Shown here: positions 1 through 7,073 of the stretch, piece after piece
Layout of the letters: every line of letters begins with the position of its first letter
Numbering within the stretch: the stretch's first letter is position 1
NCBI GenBank assembly: GCA_023227685.1
Contig: JALNVG010000026.1
Span: forward strand, 1 to 19,508
Source: Bacteroidaceae bacterium
Lineage (GTDB): Bacteria; Bacteroidota; Bacteroidia; Bacteroidales; Bacteroidaceae
Reading direction: 5' to 3'
Length of the DNA stretch: 19,508 nucleotides
The notes under the pieces: generated by a model
Seen by the model: the letters and a program-made list of their open reading frames with translations, nothing else
Database searches by the model: none
Told to the model about the DNA's origin: nothing
Program-made: the position numbers and the translations under genes

Positions 1-266
1 AGAAGTGAAGCAAACATAAACATAAAAATAGTAAAGACCAATGCGTGTGTGAAACGGATGTATCCGCCACATGCCTCTTCACGATATTTTTTTACTAAAA
101 AATAGGCTAGGAACGGAACACCCAAAGTGAGTATGATAAATAGGAGGGAAAGTATGGGCTGGGTAAATCCTAAAGGAAATAGTATGAACTTCACGATCCA
201 GAATATTCCCATATATGTGCCATATTTCATGGCGTATTTTTGCAAGTATGCTCTGCTTTCTGTCAT
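1..266 (-). CDS. DUF4199 domain-containing membrane protein (5' part, runs off the window)
   Basis: Translating the complement from the ATG at 266 gives an uninterrupted 88-codon frame that leaves the window. It begins MTESRAYLQKYAMKYGTYMG and shows two hydrophobic segments at about residues 20-58, then a basic, polar stretch (VKKYREEACGGYIRF), then a third hydrophobic segment starting near residue 75. This start, helical pair and the 'G-Y-I-R-F' junction resemble DUF4199 proteins, small four-helix inner-membrane proteins of Bacteroidetes with no known biochemical role. In Bacteroides they often precede a glycosyltransferase gene, but whatever follows here is outside the window. The start is supported by a Bacteroides-type -7 box about 20 bases upstream. 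The family call is from recalled similarity; the existence of the gene is firm. Confidence 0.75.
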   Translation of the reverse strand, partial: MTESRAYLQKYAMKYGTYMGIFWIVKFILFPLGFTQPILSLLFIILTLGVPFLAYFLVKKYREEACGGYIRFTHALVFTIFMFMFASL

Positions 267-286
267 AATGTCTATTGTTTAAAGTA

Positions 287-294
287 CAAAGGTA
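287..294 (-). promoter_or_regulatory. -7 box of the DUF4199 gene promoter
   Basis: On the minus strand this reads TACCTTTG, an exact match to the Bacteroides -7 consensus TAnnTTTG. Transcription would start near 280, leaving a leader of about 15 bases before the ATG at 266. I see no TTG -33 element at the expected 19-21 bp, so the promoter is half-supported. The rest of 295-469 is AT-rich and shows nothing else I can support. Confidence 0.5.
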
Positions 295-469
295 TAAATA
301 ATATCTATTTGTAGAGGAATTTTTCGATGTAAAAGTTAGTAAATGATGAATAAGTTTATTTATTTATTTAAAATTTCGGTTTGATTCTATTCTGATTGCA
401 ATTCTTTTTCTTTAGTCGACTTTTACTGTTAATAATCGGTGATTAAAAGGAAAAAAGTATGATTTTTAA

Positions 470-499
470 TTGGAGGTTAAAATAAAAGTATTACCTTTG
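470..499 (+). promoter_or_regulatory. Promoter of the SRP RNA / tRNA-Thr unit
   Basis: TTG at 470-472 is followed after exactly 19 bp by TACCTTTG at 492-499. This is a full match to the Bacteroides primary sigma factor consensus (TTG, 19-21 bp, TAnnTTTG). The predicted start near 503-506 lies just before the structured RNA at 511, as expected for a stable-RNA promoter. Confidence 0.8.
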
Positions 500-510
500 C
501 AATCGCAAAA

Positions 511-608
511 TGGGTAAGTCCTACACGGTCAGCTCCCTTCGAATCCTCCAGGGCTTGATCGCAGCAAAGGTAGTTGGTTGTAGCGGCGCGATGTAGATAG
601 CTTACCCA
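511..608 (+). ncRNA. ffs: Probable small signal recognition particle RNA (4.5S-like)
   Basis: There is no open frame here, but a structured RNA is clear. An 8-bp perfect terminal helix joins 511-518 (TGGGTAAG) to 601-608 (CTTACCCA), and CTACA at 521-525 can pair with TGTAG at 592-596 or 579-583. The primary sequence carries SRP RNA hallmarks: GGTCAG at 527-532, CGCAGCAAAGG at 560-570 (compare AGCAGCCAAGG in E. coli 4.5S RNA) and GATGTAG followed by a GC-containing closing strand at 590-608 (compare GATGTAGCTGGC). SRP RNA binds Ffh and guides membrane proteins to FtsY and the Sec translocon. Two things differ from E. coli. The 5' arm before GGTCAG is much shorter, and 28 bases rather than about 12 separate GGTCAG from GCAGC, with no GGAA tetraloop. 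A lineage-specific SRP RNA is the best reading; another small structured RNA cannot be excluded without a covariance-model search. Confidence 0.62.
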
Positions 609-611
609 CCC

Positions 612-685
612 GCCTCTTTAGCTCAGTTGGCCAGAGCACGTGATTTGTAATCTCGGGGTCGTTGGTTCAAATCCGACAAGAGGCT
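612..685 (+). tRNA. tRNA-Thr (anticodon TGT)
   Basis: A complete 74-nt cloverleaf is visible. The acceptor strands GCCTCTT (612-618) and AAGAGGC (678-684) pair over 7 bp, with discriminator T at 685. The D stem is GCTC/GAGC, the anticodon loop TTTGTAA spans 644-650 with anticodon TGT at 646-648, and the T arm is GTTGG-TTCAAAT-CCGAC. It reads ACA and, by wobble, ACG codons for threonine. CCA is not encoded and would be added post-transcriptionally. The anticodon stem has a T-T mismatch in its middle pair (positions 641 and 653). The gene lies four bases after the SRP-like RNA, so the two are almost certainly cut from one transcript. Confidence 0.95.
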
Positions 686-691
686 CATATG

Positions 692-726
692 AATAGCGTT
701 CCGATTATTTAAATCGGAACGCTATT
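692..726 (+). terminator. Hairpin terminator of the SRP RNA / tRNA-Thr unit
   Basis: Arms 692-706 and 712-726 are a perfect 15-bp inverted repeat around a 5-base loop, starting seven bases after the tRNA. Only a short T-rich tail follows (TTCATTT), so it may also act as a processing or stability hairpin. Confidence 0.7.
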
Positions 727-753
727 TCATTTAATCAATGATTTATAGAATAA

Positions 754-793
754 AATATCCCCTGCAACTTTCTTTTAAGTTGCAGGGGATATT
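754..793 (-). terminator. Terminator of enolase
   Basis: Arms 754-770 and 777-793 form a perfect 17-bp stem with a 6-base loop, 30 bases beyond the eno stop codon. On the minus strand the stem is followed by TTTATT. The strong GC core (CCCCTGCAACTT) and its position fit a rho-independent terminator for eno. Being symmetrical, it may also stop readthrough from the tRNA side. Confidence 0.8.
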
Positions 794-822
794 ATTAATA
801 TAAGTTTAGCTTTTGTATTTGT

Positions 823-2103
823 CTATTTGATACGTTTGTAGCCATAAACGGCCGTGTCGCCCAATTCTTCTTCGATGCGGAGTAATTGGTTATATTTGGC
901 CAGGCGGTCAGTGCGGCTCATTGAACCGGTCTTGATCTGTCCACTGTTTGTTGCAACGGCGATATCGGCAATTGTCGTATCTTCAGTTTCACCGGAACGA
1001 TGAGATGTGACGGTGGTATATCCGTGACGGTGGGCCATCTCAATGGCATCCAATGTTTCAGAAAGAGAACCGATTTGGTTAACCTTAATCAGGATAGAGT
1101 TGGCACAACCTTCTTTAATACCTTTTGCCAGATAGTTTACATTGGTCACAAAAAGATCATCGCCAATCAGTTGGATGCGTTTGCCCAGGCGATCGGTTTG
1201 TTTCTTCCAACCGTCCCAATCGGATTCACTCATACCATCTTCTATAGAATCGATAGGGTATTTATTGATTAACTCCTCCAGATAATCAATCTGTTGGTCT
1301 GCCGTACATTTAATGCCTTTAGGGCCTTCAAATACGGAATAATCATAAATACCGTCATGATAAAATTCGGATGAAGCGCAATCAATGCCGATAGTAACAT
1401 CCTTACCCGGAACATATCCAGCACCTTTAATTCCGGCAATGATGGAATTGAGGGCATCTTCGGTACCTTCAAAGTTTGGTGCGAATCCACCTTCGTCGCC
1501 AACGGCCGTACTCAATTTGCGATCTTTCAATACTTTTTTCAAGGCGTGAAAAACTTCAGCACCCATGCGTAAGCCTTCTTTAAAACAGCAAGCACCGATG
1601 GGACGAATCAAAAATTCCTGAAAAGCAATCGGAGCGTCGCTATGTGAACCTCCATTGATGATATTCATCATCGGCACTGGCATTACATATGTATTTGTTC
1701 CGCCGATGTAACGGTAAAGCGGTAGCTCCAGATAGTTGGCGGCAGCTTTGGCTACGGCAAGCGAAACGCCGAGGATAGCATTGGCACCCAGTTTTGATTT
1801 CGTCTTTGTTCCATCTAGTTCAATCATTGTTTTATCTATCTTTCTCTGTTCGAGCGATGACATACCAATCAGTTTCGGGGCGATAATATTATTGACGTTG
1901 TCAACAGCTTTTAAAACGCCTTTGCCGCCATAACGTTTTTTGTCTCCGTCACGTAGTTCCAAGGCTTCATTTTCACCGGTAGATGCGCCCGATGGCACTG
2001 ATGCACGTCCGGTGATACCACATTCCAACTCGACATCTACTTCTACAGTAGGGTTGCCTCTTGAATCAAGAATCTCTCTTGCTTTAATCTTTTCAATTTT
2101 CAT
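823..2103 (-). CDS. eno: Enolase (phosphopyruvate hydratase)
   Basis: Enolase converts 2-phosphoglycerate to phosphoenolpyruvate in glycolysis and the reverse in gluconeogenesis, in the cytoplasm. The 426-residue length is standard. The N-terminal domain begins with the hallmark KAREILDSRGNPTVEVDV (residues 7-24) and the mobile loop SGASTGENEA (38-47). In the barrel domain I see His154 in NGGSHSD, Glu163, catalytic Glu204 in VGDEGGFAPN, metal ligands Asp241, Glu288 and Asp315 (GDDLFVTN), catalytic Lys340 (LIKVNQIGSLSE), the substrate loop SHRSGETED (367-375) and Lys391. All active-site residues are present. The start is the only ATG that keeps the full N-terminus. It is transcribed alone and ends at a strong hairpin. 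I see no exact consensus promoter in its upstream region. Identification is certain. Confidence 0.99.
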   Translation of the reverse strand: MKIEKIKAREILDSRGNPTVEVDVELECGITGRASVPSGASTGENEALELRDGDKKRYGGKGVLKAVDNVNNIIAPKLIGMSSLEQRKIDKTMIELDGTKTKSKLGANAILGVSLAVAKAAANYLELPLYRYIGGTNTYVMPVPMMNIINGGSHSDAPIAFQEFLIRPIGACCFKEGLRMGAEVFHALKKVLKDRKLSTAVGDEGGFAPNFEGTEDALNSIIAGIKGAGYVPGKDVTIGIDCASSEFYHDGIYDYSVFEGPKGIKCTADQQIDYLEELINKYPIDSIEDGMSESDWDGWKKQTDRLGKRIQLIGDDLFVTNVNYLAKGIKEGCANSILIKVNQIGSLSETLDAIEMAHRHGYTTVTSHRSGETEDTTIADIAVATNSGQIKTGSMSRTDRLAKYNQLLRIEEELGDTAVYGYKRIK

Positions 2104-2431
2104 TTTTCTTATATTTAAAAATTAAATAGTTATGTATTTACTTTTCCTATGTATGAAATTAACAAGTTGATTTAAAAAATGTTTAGTATAAGAGAAGAAA
2201 AAAAGGTTTCTTAGAATTATATTATTATTTTAATACTGTTAAATCTTTTCTTTTATTTTTTTATATGACATTGCTACGATAGCGGAATATAACAAAATGG
2301 TTGACTATCAGTAGATTTCGAAAAAAAGAGTTATAAATTACTTGGCGGTTTACAACTCTTTTCCTATTTTTACATGACGAAAGTGAAAGTGTTTAAATTT
2401 GAAATAAAATACAATCTTAAAATAGAAGAAT
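2104..2431. other. Divergent intergenic region between eno and pepT, with a hairpin
   Basis: This 328-base AT-rich stretch has no gene. It holds an imperfect inverted repeat, arms 2324-2337 and 2349-2362 (14 bp, one A-C mismatch, 11-base loop). Read on the plus strand it ends in TTTT; on the minus strand it runs into seven Ts. No gene lies immediately upstream on either strand for it to terminate, so it could be a regulatory stem, a short transcript end or a relic. A -7 box for pepT sits at 2394-2401. No exact consensus promoter for eno is visible. Confidence 0.5.
2394..2401 (+). promoter_or_regulatory. Candidate -7 box for the pepT operon
   Basis: TAAATTTG matches TAnnTTTG exactly and would start transcription about 25 bases before the pepT ATG. 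No TTG lies at the proper -33 distance. A second, weaker option is TTG at 2342-2344 with TATTTTTA at 2365-2372 (20-bp spacer, one mismatch), whose -33 would fall inside the hairpin loop. Confidence 0.4.
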
Positions 2432-3655
2432 ATGACTTTAATAGAGCGATTTTTAAAGTATGTAAGTTTTGATACTCAGTCGGATGAATTGACAAGACTT
2501 ACTCCAAGTACCCCTGGACAGATGGAATTTGCCCAATATTTAAAATCTGAATTAGAATCTATCGGTCTTAAGGACGTTACGTTAGATGCCTACGGATATC
2601 TGTTTGCTACGCTTCCGGCCAATATGGATAAAAAAGTACCGACTATCGGTTTTATTTCGCATATGGATACCAGTCCTGATATGAGTGGTAAGAAGGTCTC
2701 ACCGCGTATTGTCAAGAATTATGATGGGGCGGATATTGTGCTCAACAAAGAAAAGAAGATTATTCTTTCACCTACACAGTTTCCCGAATTGCTTGATCAT
2801 CTTAATGAAGATCTTATTGTGACTAATGGTAAGACTTTGCTGGGAGCCGATGATAAGGCCGGCATCGCCGAAATAGTTTCTGCTGCTGTCTATTTGATGG
2901 AACATCCCGAAATCAAACATGGTAAGGTACGTATAGGTTTCAATCCAGATGAGGAGATAGGCGAAGGTGCTCATAAATTCGATGTAAAGAAGTTCGGTTG
3001 TGAATGGGCTTATACCATGGATGGTGGCGAACTGGGCGAGATGGAATATGAAAATTTCAATGCTGCCGTAGCCACCGTCACATTTAAGGGACGTAATGTG
3101 CATCCTGGTTATGCCAAACATAAGATGATTAATTCTATTCGCATTGCCAATCAATTTATTACAATGTTGCCTCGCCATGAAACTCCGGAGCATACCGAGG
3201 GATATGAGGGCTTTTATCATCTGATTAGTATGCAAGGTGGAGTGGAGGAAACGAAGCTCACCTATATTATACGTGATCATGATATGTCGAAATTCATCAA
3301 TCGCAAGAAAGAAATTGATCATCTGGTTCATAAAATCAATGCCGAATTCGGTGAAGATACGGCTACTATTGAGATACATGACCAATATTATAATATGCGT
3401 GAAAAGATTGAGCCGATAATGCATGTAGTAGATACGGCAGTAGAGGCGATGAAGGCAGTGGGCGTTAAGCCGAAAATCCAACCTATACGTGGTGGTACGG
3501 ATGGTGCACAACTTTCTTTCAAAGGGTTACCTTGCCCGAATATTTTTGCCGGAGGATTGAACTTTCATGGCCGTTATGAGTTTCTGCCGATACCTAATAT
3601 GGAGAAAGCGATGCTGGTGGTTGCCAAAATTATCGAATTGGTTGCTGCCGAATAA
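2432..3655 (+). CDS. pepT: Peptidase T (tripeptide aminopeptidase)
   Basis: PepT is a cytoplasmic dizinc M20B peptidase that removes the N-terminal residue from tripeptides, finishing the breakdown of imported or recycled peptides. At 407 residues it is almost exactly the E. coli length. Metal and catalytic residues are visible in order: His77 and Asp79 in SHMDTSPD, Asp140 in LLGADDKAG, the catalytic Glu174-Glu175 pair in NPDEEIGEGA, Asp197 in TMDGGE and His379 in GGLNFHGRYEF. The dimerisation domain lies between about residues 205 and 320. The start ATG gives the canonical MTLIERFLKYVSFDTQSD N-terminus. It heads an operon running through gcvT, an antiporter and a HIT protein. The identity is not in doubt; the functional link to gcvT is amino-acid catabolism at most. 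Confidence 0.97.
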   Translation: MTLIERFLKYVSFDTQSDELTRLTPSTPGQMEFAQYLKSELESIGLKDVTLDAYGYLFATLPANMDKKVPTIGFISHMDTSPDMSGKKVSPRIVKNYDGADIVLNKEKKIILSPTQFPELLDHLNEDLIVTNGKTLLGADDKAGIAEIVSAAVYLMEHPEIKHGKVRIGFNPDEEIGEGAHKFDVKKFGCEWAYTMDGGELGEMEYENFNAAVATVTFKGRNVHPGYAKHKMINSIRIANQFITMLPRHETPEHTEGYEGFYHLISMQGGVEETKLTYIIRDHDMSKFINRKKEIDHLVHKINAEFGEDTATIEIHDQYYNMREKIEPIMHVVDTAVEAMKAVGVKPKIQPIRGGTDGAQLSFKGLPCPNIFAGGLNFHGRYEFLPIPNMEKAMLVVAKIIELVAAE

Positions 3656-3683
3656 ACGGGTGATAATCTTGTATGTCCTAAAG

Positions 3684-3700
3684 TAATTAATAGTTAATTA
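3684..3700. repeat. AT-rich palindrome upstream of gcvT
   Basis: TAATTAA (3684-3690) and TTAATTA (3694-3700) form a perfect 7-bp inverted repeat around TAG, ending five bases before the gcvT start. It could be an operator-like site or simply an unstructured AT-rich translation-initiation region, which is common in Bacteroides. Weak on its own. Confidence 0.3.
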
Positions 3701-3705
3701 TAATA

Positions 3706-4797
3706 ATGATGAAAACGACTCCTTTTACAGATAAACATATTGCACTCGGTGCAAAGATGCATGATTTTGCGGGTTATAACATGCCAATTGAATATTCAGG
3801 TATTATTGATGAACATTTGGCTGTTTGTCATGCTGTTGGTGTCTTTGATGTGTCTCATATGGGTGAATTTTGGGTGAAGGGGCCACACGCATTGCCTTTT
3901 CTTCAAAAGGTTACATCTAATGATGTAGCCGCTCTCGTTCCCGGGAAAGCTCAATATACCTGCTTTCCTAATGAGACAGGTGGTATAGTAGATGATTTAT
4001 TGGTTTATTATTTTGAACCGCAAAAGTATCTGCTTGTGGTTAATGCGGCTAATATTGAAAAAGATTGGAGCTGGTGTGTGTCTCACAATACGGAAAATGC
4101 AGAATTGGAAAATTCTTCAGAACGCATGGCGCAGTTGGCTGTTCAAGGACCAAAAGCGATTCTTGCTTTGCAAAAGCTGACTGATATCAAACTTTCAGCT
4201 ATCCCATATTATTCTTTTAAGGTAGGTGAGTTGGCCGGAGTGAAGAATGTGATTTTGTCGAATACCGGTTATACCGGTGCCGGTGGTTTTGAGTTATATT
4301 TCTATCCCGAATATGCTGATAAAATATGGAATGCAGTGTTTGAGGCAGGCAACGAGTTTGGCATTAAACCTGTTGGCCTTGGTGCCCGTGATACACTTCG
4401 TCTGGAAATGGGTTATTGTCTTTATGGTAATGATTTGGATGATACGACTTCTCCTATGGAAGCTGGATTGGGATGGATTACGAAGTTCATCGAAGGCAAG
4501 AACTTTACAAATCGAGCTATGTTGGAAAAACAAAAGACGAATGGAGTGACCCGCAAGTTGGTTTGTTTTCAATTGATAGATCGTGGTATTCCACGTCAAG
4601 GTTACGAAATAGTAAATGAGGTAGGTGAGGTGATTGGTAAGGTCACTTCAGGCACGATGTCTCCAATCATGAAATTCGGTATTGGTATGGGATATGTGAA
4701 TACTGCTTATAGCAAGGTGAAATCTGAATTATATATTTCTGTACGTGGTAGGCGCTTGAAAGCAGTTGTTGTAAGACCTCCATTCAGGAAACTGTAA
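3706..4797 (+). CDS. gcvT: Glycine cleavage system T protein (aminomethyltransferase)
   Basis: GcvT takes the aminomethyl group from lipoylated H protein, releases ammonia and makes 5,10-methylene-tetrahydrofolate, feeding one-carbon metabolism. The 363-residue product has the family N-terminus KTTPFTDKHIALGAKMHDFAGYNMP, the FDVSHMGEF motif (about residues 48-56), the conserved acidic GGIVDDLLVY segment near residue 95-104 that supplies the catalytic Asp, a folate-binding core with GLGARDTLRLEMGYCLYG (about 225-242), and the C-terminal barrel ending in SGTMSP and VRGRRLKA. Two adjacent ATGs open the frame; the second (3709) gives the more usual start MKTTPF. The H and P proteins are not in this window. 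The next gene begins two bases after the stop, so translation is probably coupled. Confidence 0.96.
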   Translation: MMKTTPFTDKHIALGAKMHDFAGYNMPIEYSGIIDEHLAVCHAVGVFDVSHMGEFWVKGPHALPFLQKVTSNDVAALVPGKAQYTCFPNETGGIVDDLLVYYFEPQKYLLVVNAANIEKDWSWCVSHNTENAELENSSERMAQLAVQGPKAILALQKLTDIKLSAIPYYSFKVGELAGVKNVILSNTGYTGAGGFELYFYPEYADKIWNAVFEAGNEFGIKPVGLGARDTLRLEMGYCLYGNDLDDTTSPMEAGLGWITKFIEGKNFTNRAMLEKQKTNGVTRKLVCFQLIDRGIPRQGYEIVNEVGEVIGKVTSGTMSPIMKFGIGMGYVNTAYSKVKSELYISVRGRRLKAVVVRPPFRKL

Positions 4798-4799
4798 TC

Positions 4800-7073
4800 A
4801 TGTTACATTTGCCTACATTGATAACTGACCTTGCATTAATTCTAGGTTGCGCAGCAGTCATGTCATTGCTTTTCAAGAAGTTAAAGCAACCGATCGTGTT
4901 AGGCTATATTGTGGCGGGATTTCTGGCAAGTCCGCATTTATCTTTTATCCCTTCGGTCATTGATACCGCAAATATACAAACTTGGGCGGATATCGGGGTG
5001 ATATTCCTGTTGTTTGCTTTGGGTCTGGAGTTTAGCTTCAAGAAAATTATCAAAGTAGGCGGTACAGCTATTATTGCAACGATAACGATTGTCTTTTCGA
5101 TGATGCTGTTGGGTATTGCGGTAGGTAGTGCATTCGGATGGGGACGGATGGATTGTATATTTCTCGGAGGAATGATAGCCATGTCATCCACTACCATTAT
5201 ATATAAAGCTTTTGATGACCTCGGACTACAGAGGAAACAGTTTGCAGGATTGGTATTCGGCATCCTTATCTTAGAAGATGTGTTGGCTGTGTTGCTGATG
5301 GTGATGCTTTCGACCATGGCTATAAGTAATAATTTTGAAGGAACTGAGATGCTTGAGAGTATTGGCAAATTGATTTTTTTCTTGATTTTATGGTTTGTGG
5401 TAGGTATTTATCTGATACCAGGTTTGTTGAAACGTTTTCGCAAACTGATGAATGATGAGACATTATTGATTTTTTCACTCGCTTTATGTTTCAGTATGGT
5501 GGTACTGGCTTCAAATTTCGGATATTCGCAAGCCTTTGGAGCCTTTATTATGGGCTCTATCTTGGCCGAAACGATTGAGGCGGAATCCATAGATCGGATA
5601 GTTAAGCCTTTGAAAGATTTATTCGGGGCTATTTTTTTCGTTTCGGTAGGTATGATGGTCGATCCGTCTATGATAATTACTTATGCCTTACCCATTGCCG
5701 TTATTACCATAGTGGTGATTTTGGGGCAGTCATTCTTTGGCACTGTGGGTGTGGTGCTTGCCGGACGTCCATTGAAAATGGCTATTCAGTGCGGCTTCAG
5801 CTTGACGCAAATCGGGGAATTTGCTTTTATCATTGCTTCTTTGGGTGTTTCACTCAAAGTGACGAGTTCGTTTCTTTATCCTATTGTGGTAGCAGTTTCC
5901 GTGATTACTATTTTTATTACTCCTTATCTTATTCGTGTGGCCGAACCGGTTTCCAAGTGGGTTGATAATCATTTGCCTGCTAATATAAAAAGGAGGATGG
6001 AACGTTATACGTTTGGCACCCGTTCGGTAGTGAATCAGGAGAATTTGTGGAGAAGATTATTAGTCCCCATTGTTCGTTCTACTATTATTTATTCAATCAT
6101 CAGTATATCTATCGTTGCACTGTCTTTCAGGTTCTTTGTACCTTTATTGCAGTTGCATTTACCGAATATGTTAGCTTCTTTGTTGAGCGCGGTTGTCATT
6201 ATCTTGTTGATATCACCATTCTTGCGTTCTATGATGGTGAATAAACTCAATTCTCATGAATTCATCACACTTTGGCAGGAGAGTCTGACAAACCGGGCAC
6301 CATTATTGTCGACTATTGTTATCCGTATCATGATTGCCGCAGGGCTTATTATCTTTGTTATTACCAGTTTGTTTCGTATATCAGTTGGTCTATTGATAGG
6401 ATTAACTTTTGGCGTAGTGGTCTTTTTGCTTTCATCGCACAAGTTGAAAAAACATTCCGTACTGATTGAACAGAAATTTTTTCAGAATCTTCGTTCACGT
6501 GATATAATGGATGAGTATTTAGGAAAGAAGAAGCCGGAGTATGCAGGTCATTTGTTGACTCAGGATTTACATTTGGCTGTTTTTGCTCTTCCTCTTGAAT
6601 CCGCATGGGCTGGCAAGACGTTGAAAGACTTGAGGTTGAGGCAGAAATATGATGTTGATGTGGCTTCAATCATTCGTGGGAGGAGAAGATTGAATATCCC
6701 CGGAGGTTCATGCCGACTTTTCCCACAGGATAAAATACAAGTGATCGGTACTGACGAACAGTTAGGCTTGTTCAGTGATGATATGTTGCATGATGTAATA
6801 TTGGTTGATAACCTTGATTATGAGAAGCGAGAAATGACTTTGCATCAGCTTATCATAGATGCCAATTCTATATTTCTTGGAAAGACATTGCAAGAATCGA
6901 ACATACGCGAAAAGTATCATTGTCTGATAGCCGGAGTGAAACGTGGAAATGGACCGTTGATTGCTCCGGATGTGGATACCCCTTTTGAAGAGGGTGATTT
7001 GGTGTGGGTTGTCGGAGAGAATAAGAATATTCATCAGTTAGTAAATAATAAAAAACAAGAGTATGAAAAGTGA
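4800..7073 (+). CDS. Cation:proton antiporter, CPA2 type, with two C-terminal TrkA-C (RCK-C) domains
   Basis: This 757-residue inner-membrane protein exchanges a monovalent cation (K+ or Na+) for protons. Residues 1 to about 385 are a Na_H_Exchanger (CPA2/KefB-like) domain: many hydrophobic helices, FKKLKQPIVLGYIVAGFLASP near the start, FALGLEFSFKK, and FGAIFFVSVGMMVDPS in a later helix. A region at about 415-560 adds roughly four more membrane spans. The C-terminus holds two soluble beta-rich repeats, about 590-670 (SAWAGKTLKDLRLRQKYDVDVASI) and 680-757 (IFLGKTLQESNIREKYHCLIAGV), each ending in an 'F-E-E-G-D' or 'F-P-Q-D' strand typical of TrkA-C ligand-sensing domains. I see no NAD-binding RCK-N domain and no P-loop. 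Its ATG is two bases after the gcvT stop. Ion specificity cannot be read from sequence. Confidence 0.9.
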   Translation: MLHLPTLITDLALILGCAAVMSLLFKKLKQPIVLGYIVAGFLASPHLSFIPSVIDTANIQTWADIGVIFLLFALGLEFSFKKIIKVGGTAIIATITIVFSMMLLGIAVGSAFGWGRMDCIFLGGMIAMSSTTIIYKAFDDLGLQRKQFAGLVFGILILEDVLAVLLMVMLSTMAISNNFEGTEMLESIGKLIFFLILWFVVGIYLIPGLLKRFRKLMNDETLLIFSLALCFSMVVLASNFGYSQAFGAFIMGSILAETIEAESIDRIVKPLKDLFGAIFFVSVGMMVDPSMIITYALPIAVITIVVILGQSFFGTVGVVLAGRPLKMAIQCGFSLTQIGEFAFIIASLGVSLKVTSSFLYPIVVAVSVITIFITPYLIRVAEPVSKWVDNHLPANIKRRMERYTFGTRSVVNQENLWRRLLVPIVRSTIIYSIISISIVALSFRFFVPLLQLHLPNMLASLLSAVVIILLISPFLRSMMVNKLNSHEFITLWQESLTNRAPLLSTIVIRIMIAAGLIIFVITSLFRISVGLLIGLTFGVVVFLLSSHKLKKHSVLIEQKFFQNLRSRDIMDEYLGKKKPEYAGHLLTQDLHLAVFALPLESAWAGKTLKDLRLRQKYDVDVASIIRGRRRLNIPGGSCRLFPQDKIQVIGTDEQLGLFSDDMLHDVILVDNLDYEKREMTLHQLIIDANSIFLGKTLQESNIREKYHCLIAGVKRGNGPLIAPDVDTPFEEGDLVWVVGENKNIHQLVNNKKQEYEK

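Noticed and set aside
539..553. T-arm-like TTCGAATCC in the SRP-like RNA suggesting a second tRNA or tmRNA
   Set aside because: The bases flanking the loop do not pair as a T stem and no acceptor or D arm is present; the block fits an apical region of the larger fold.
2768..3511. 247-codon open frame on the minus strand inside pepT
   Set aside because: It is fully antisense to an unambiguous peptidase T. The translation is rich in Ile, His, Met and Thr with no recognisable domain, as expected of a shadow frame.
4904..5368. 154-codon minus-strand frame inside the antiporter
   Set aside because: Its Ile/Asn/Pro/Thr-rich translation is the mirror of membrane-helix codons of the antiporter, a usual artefact.
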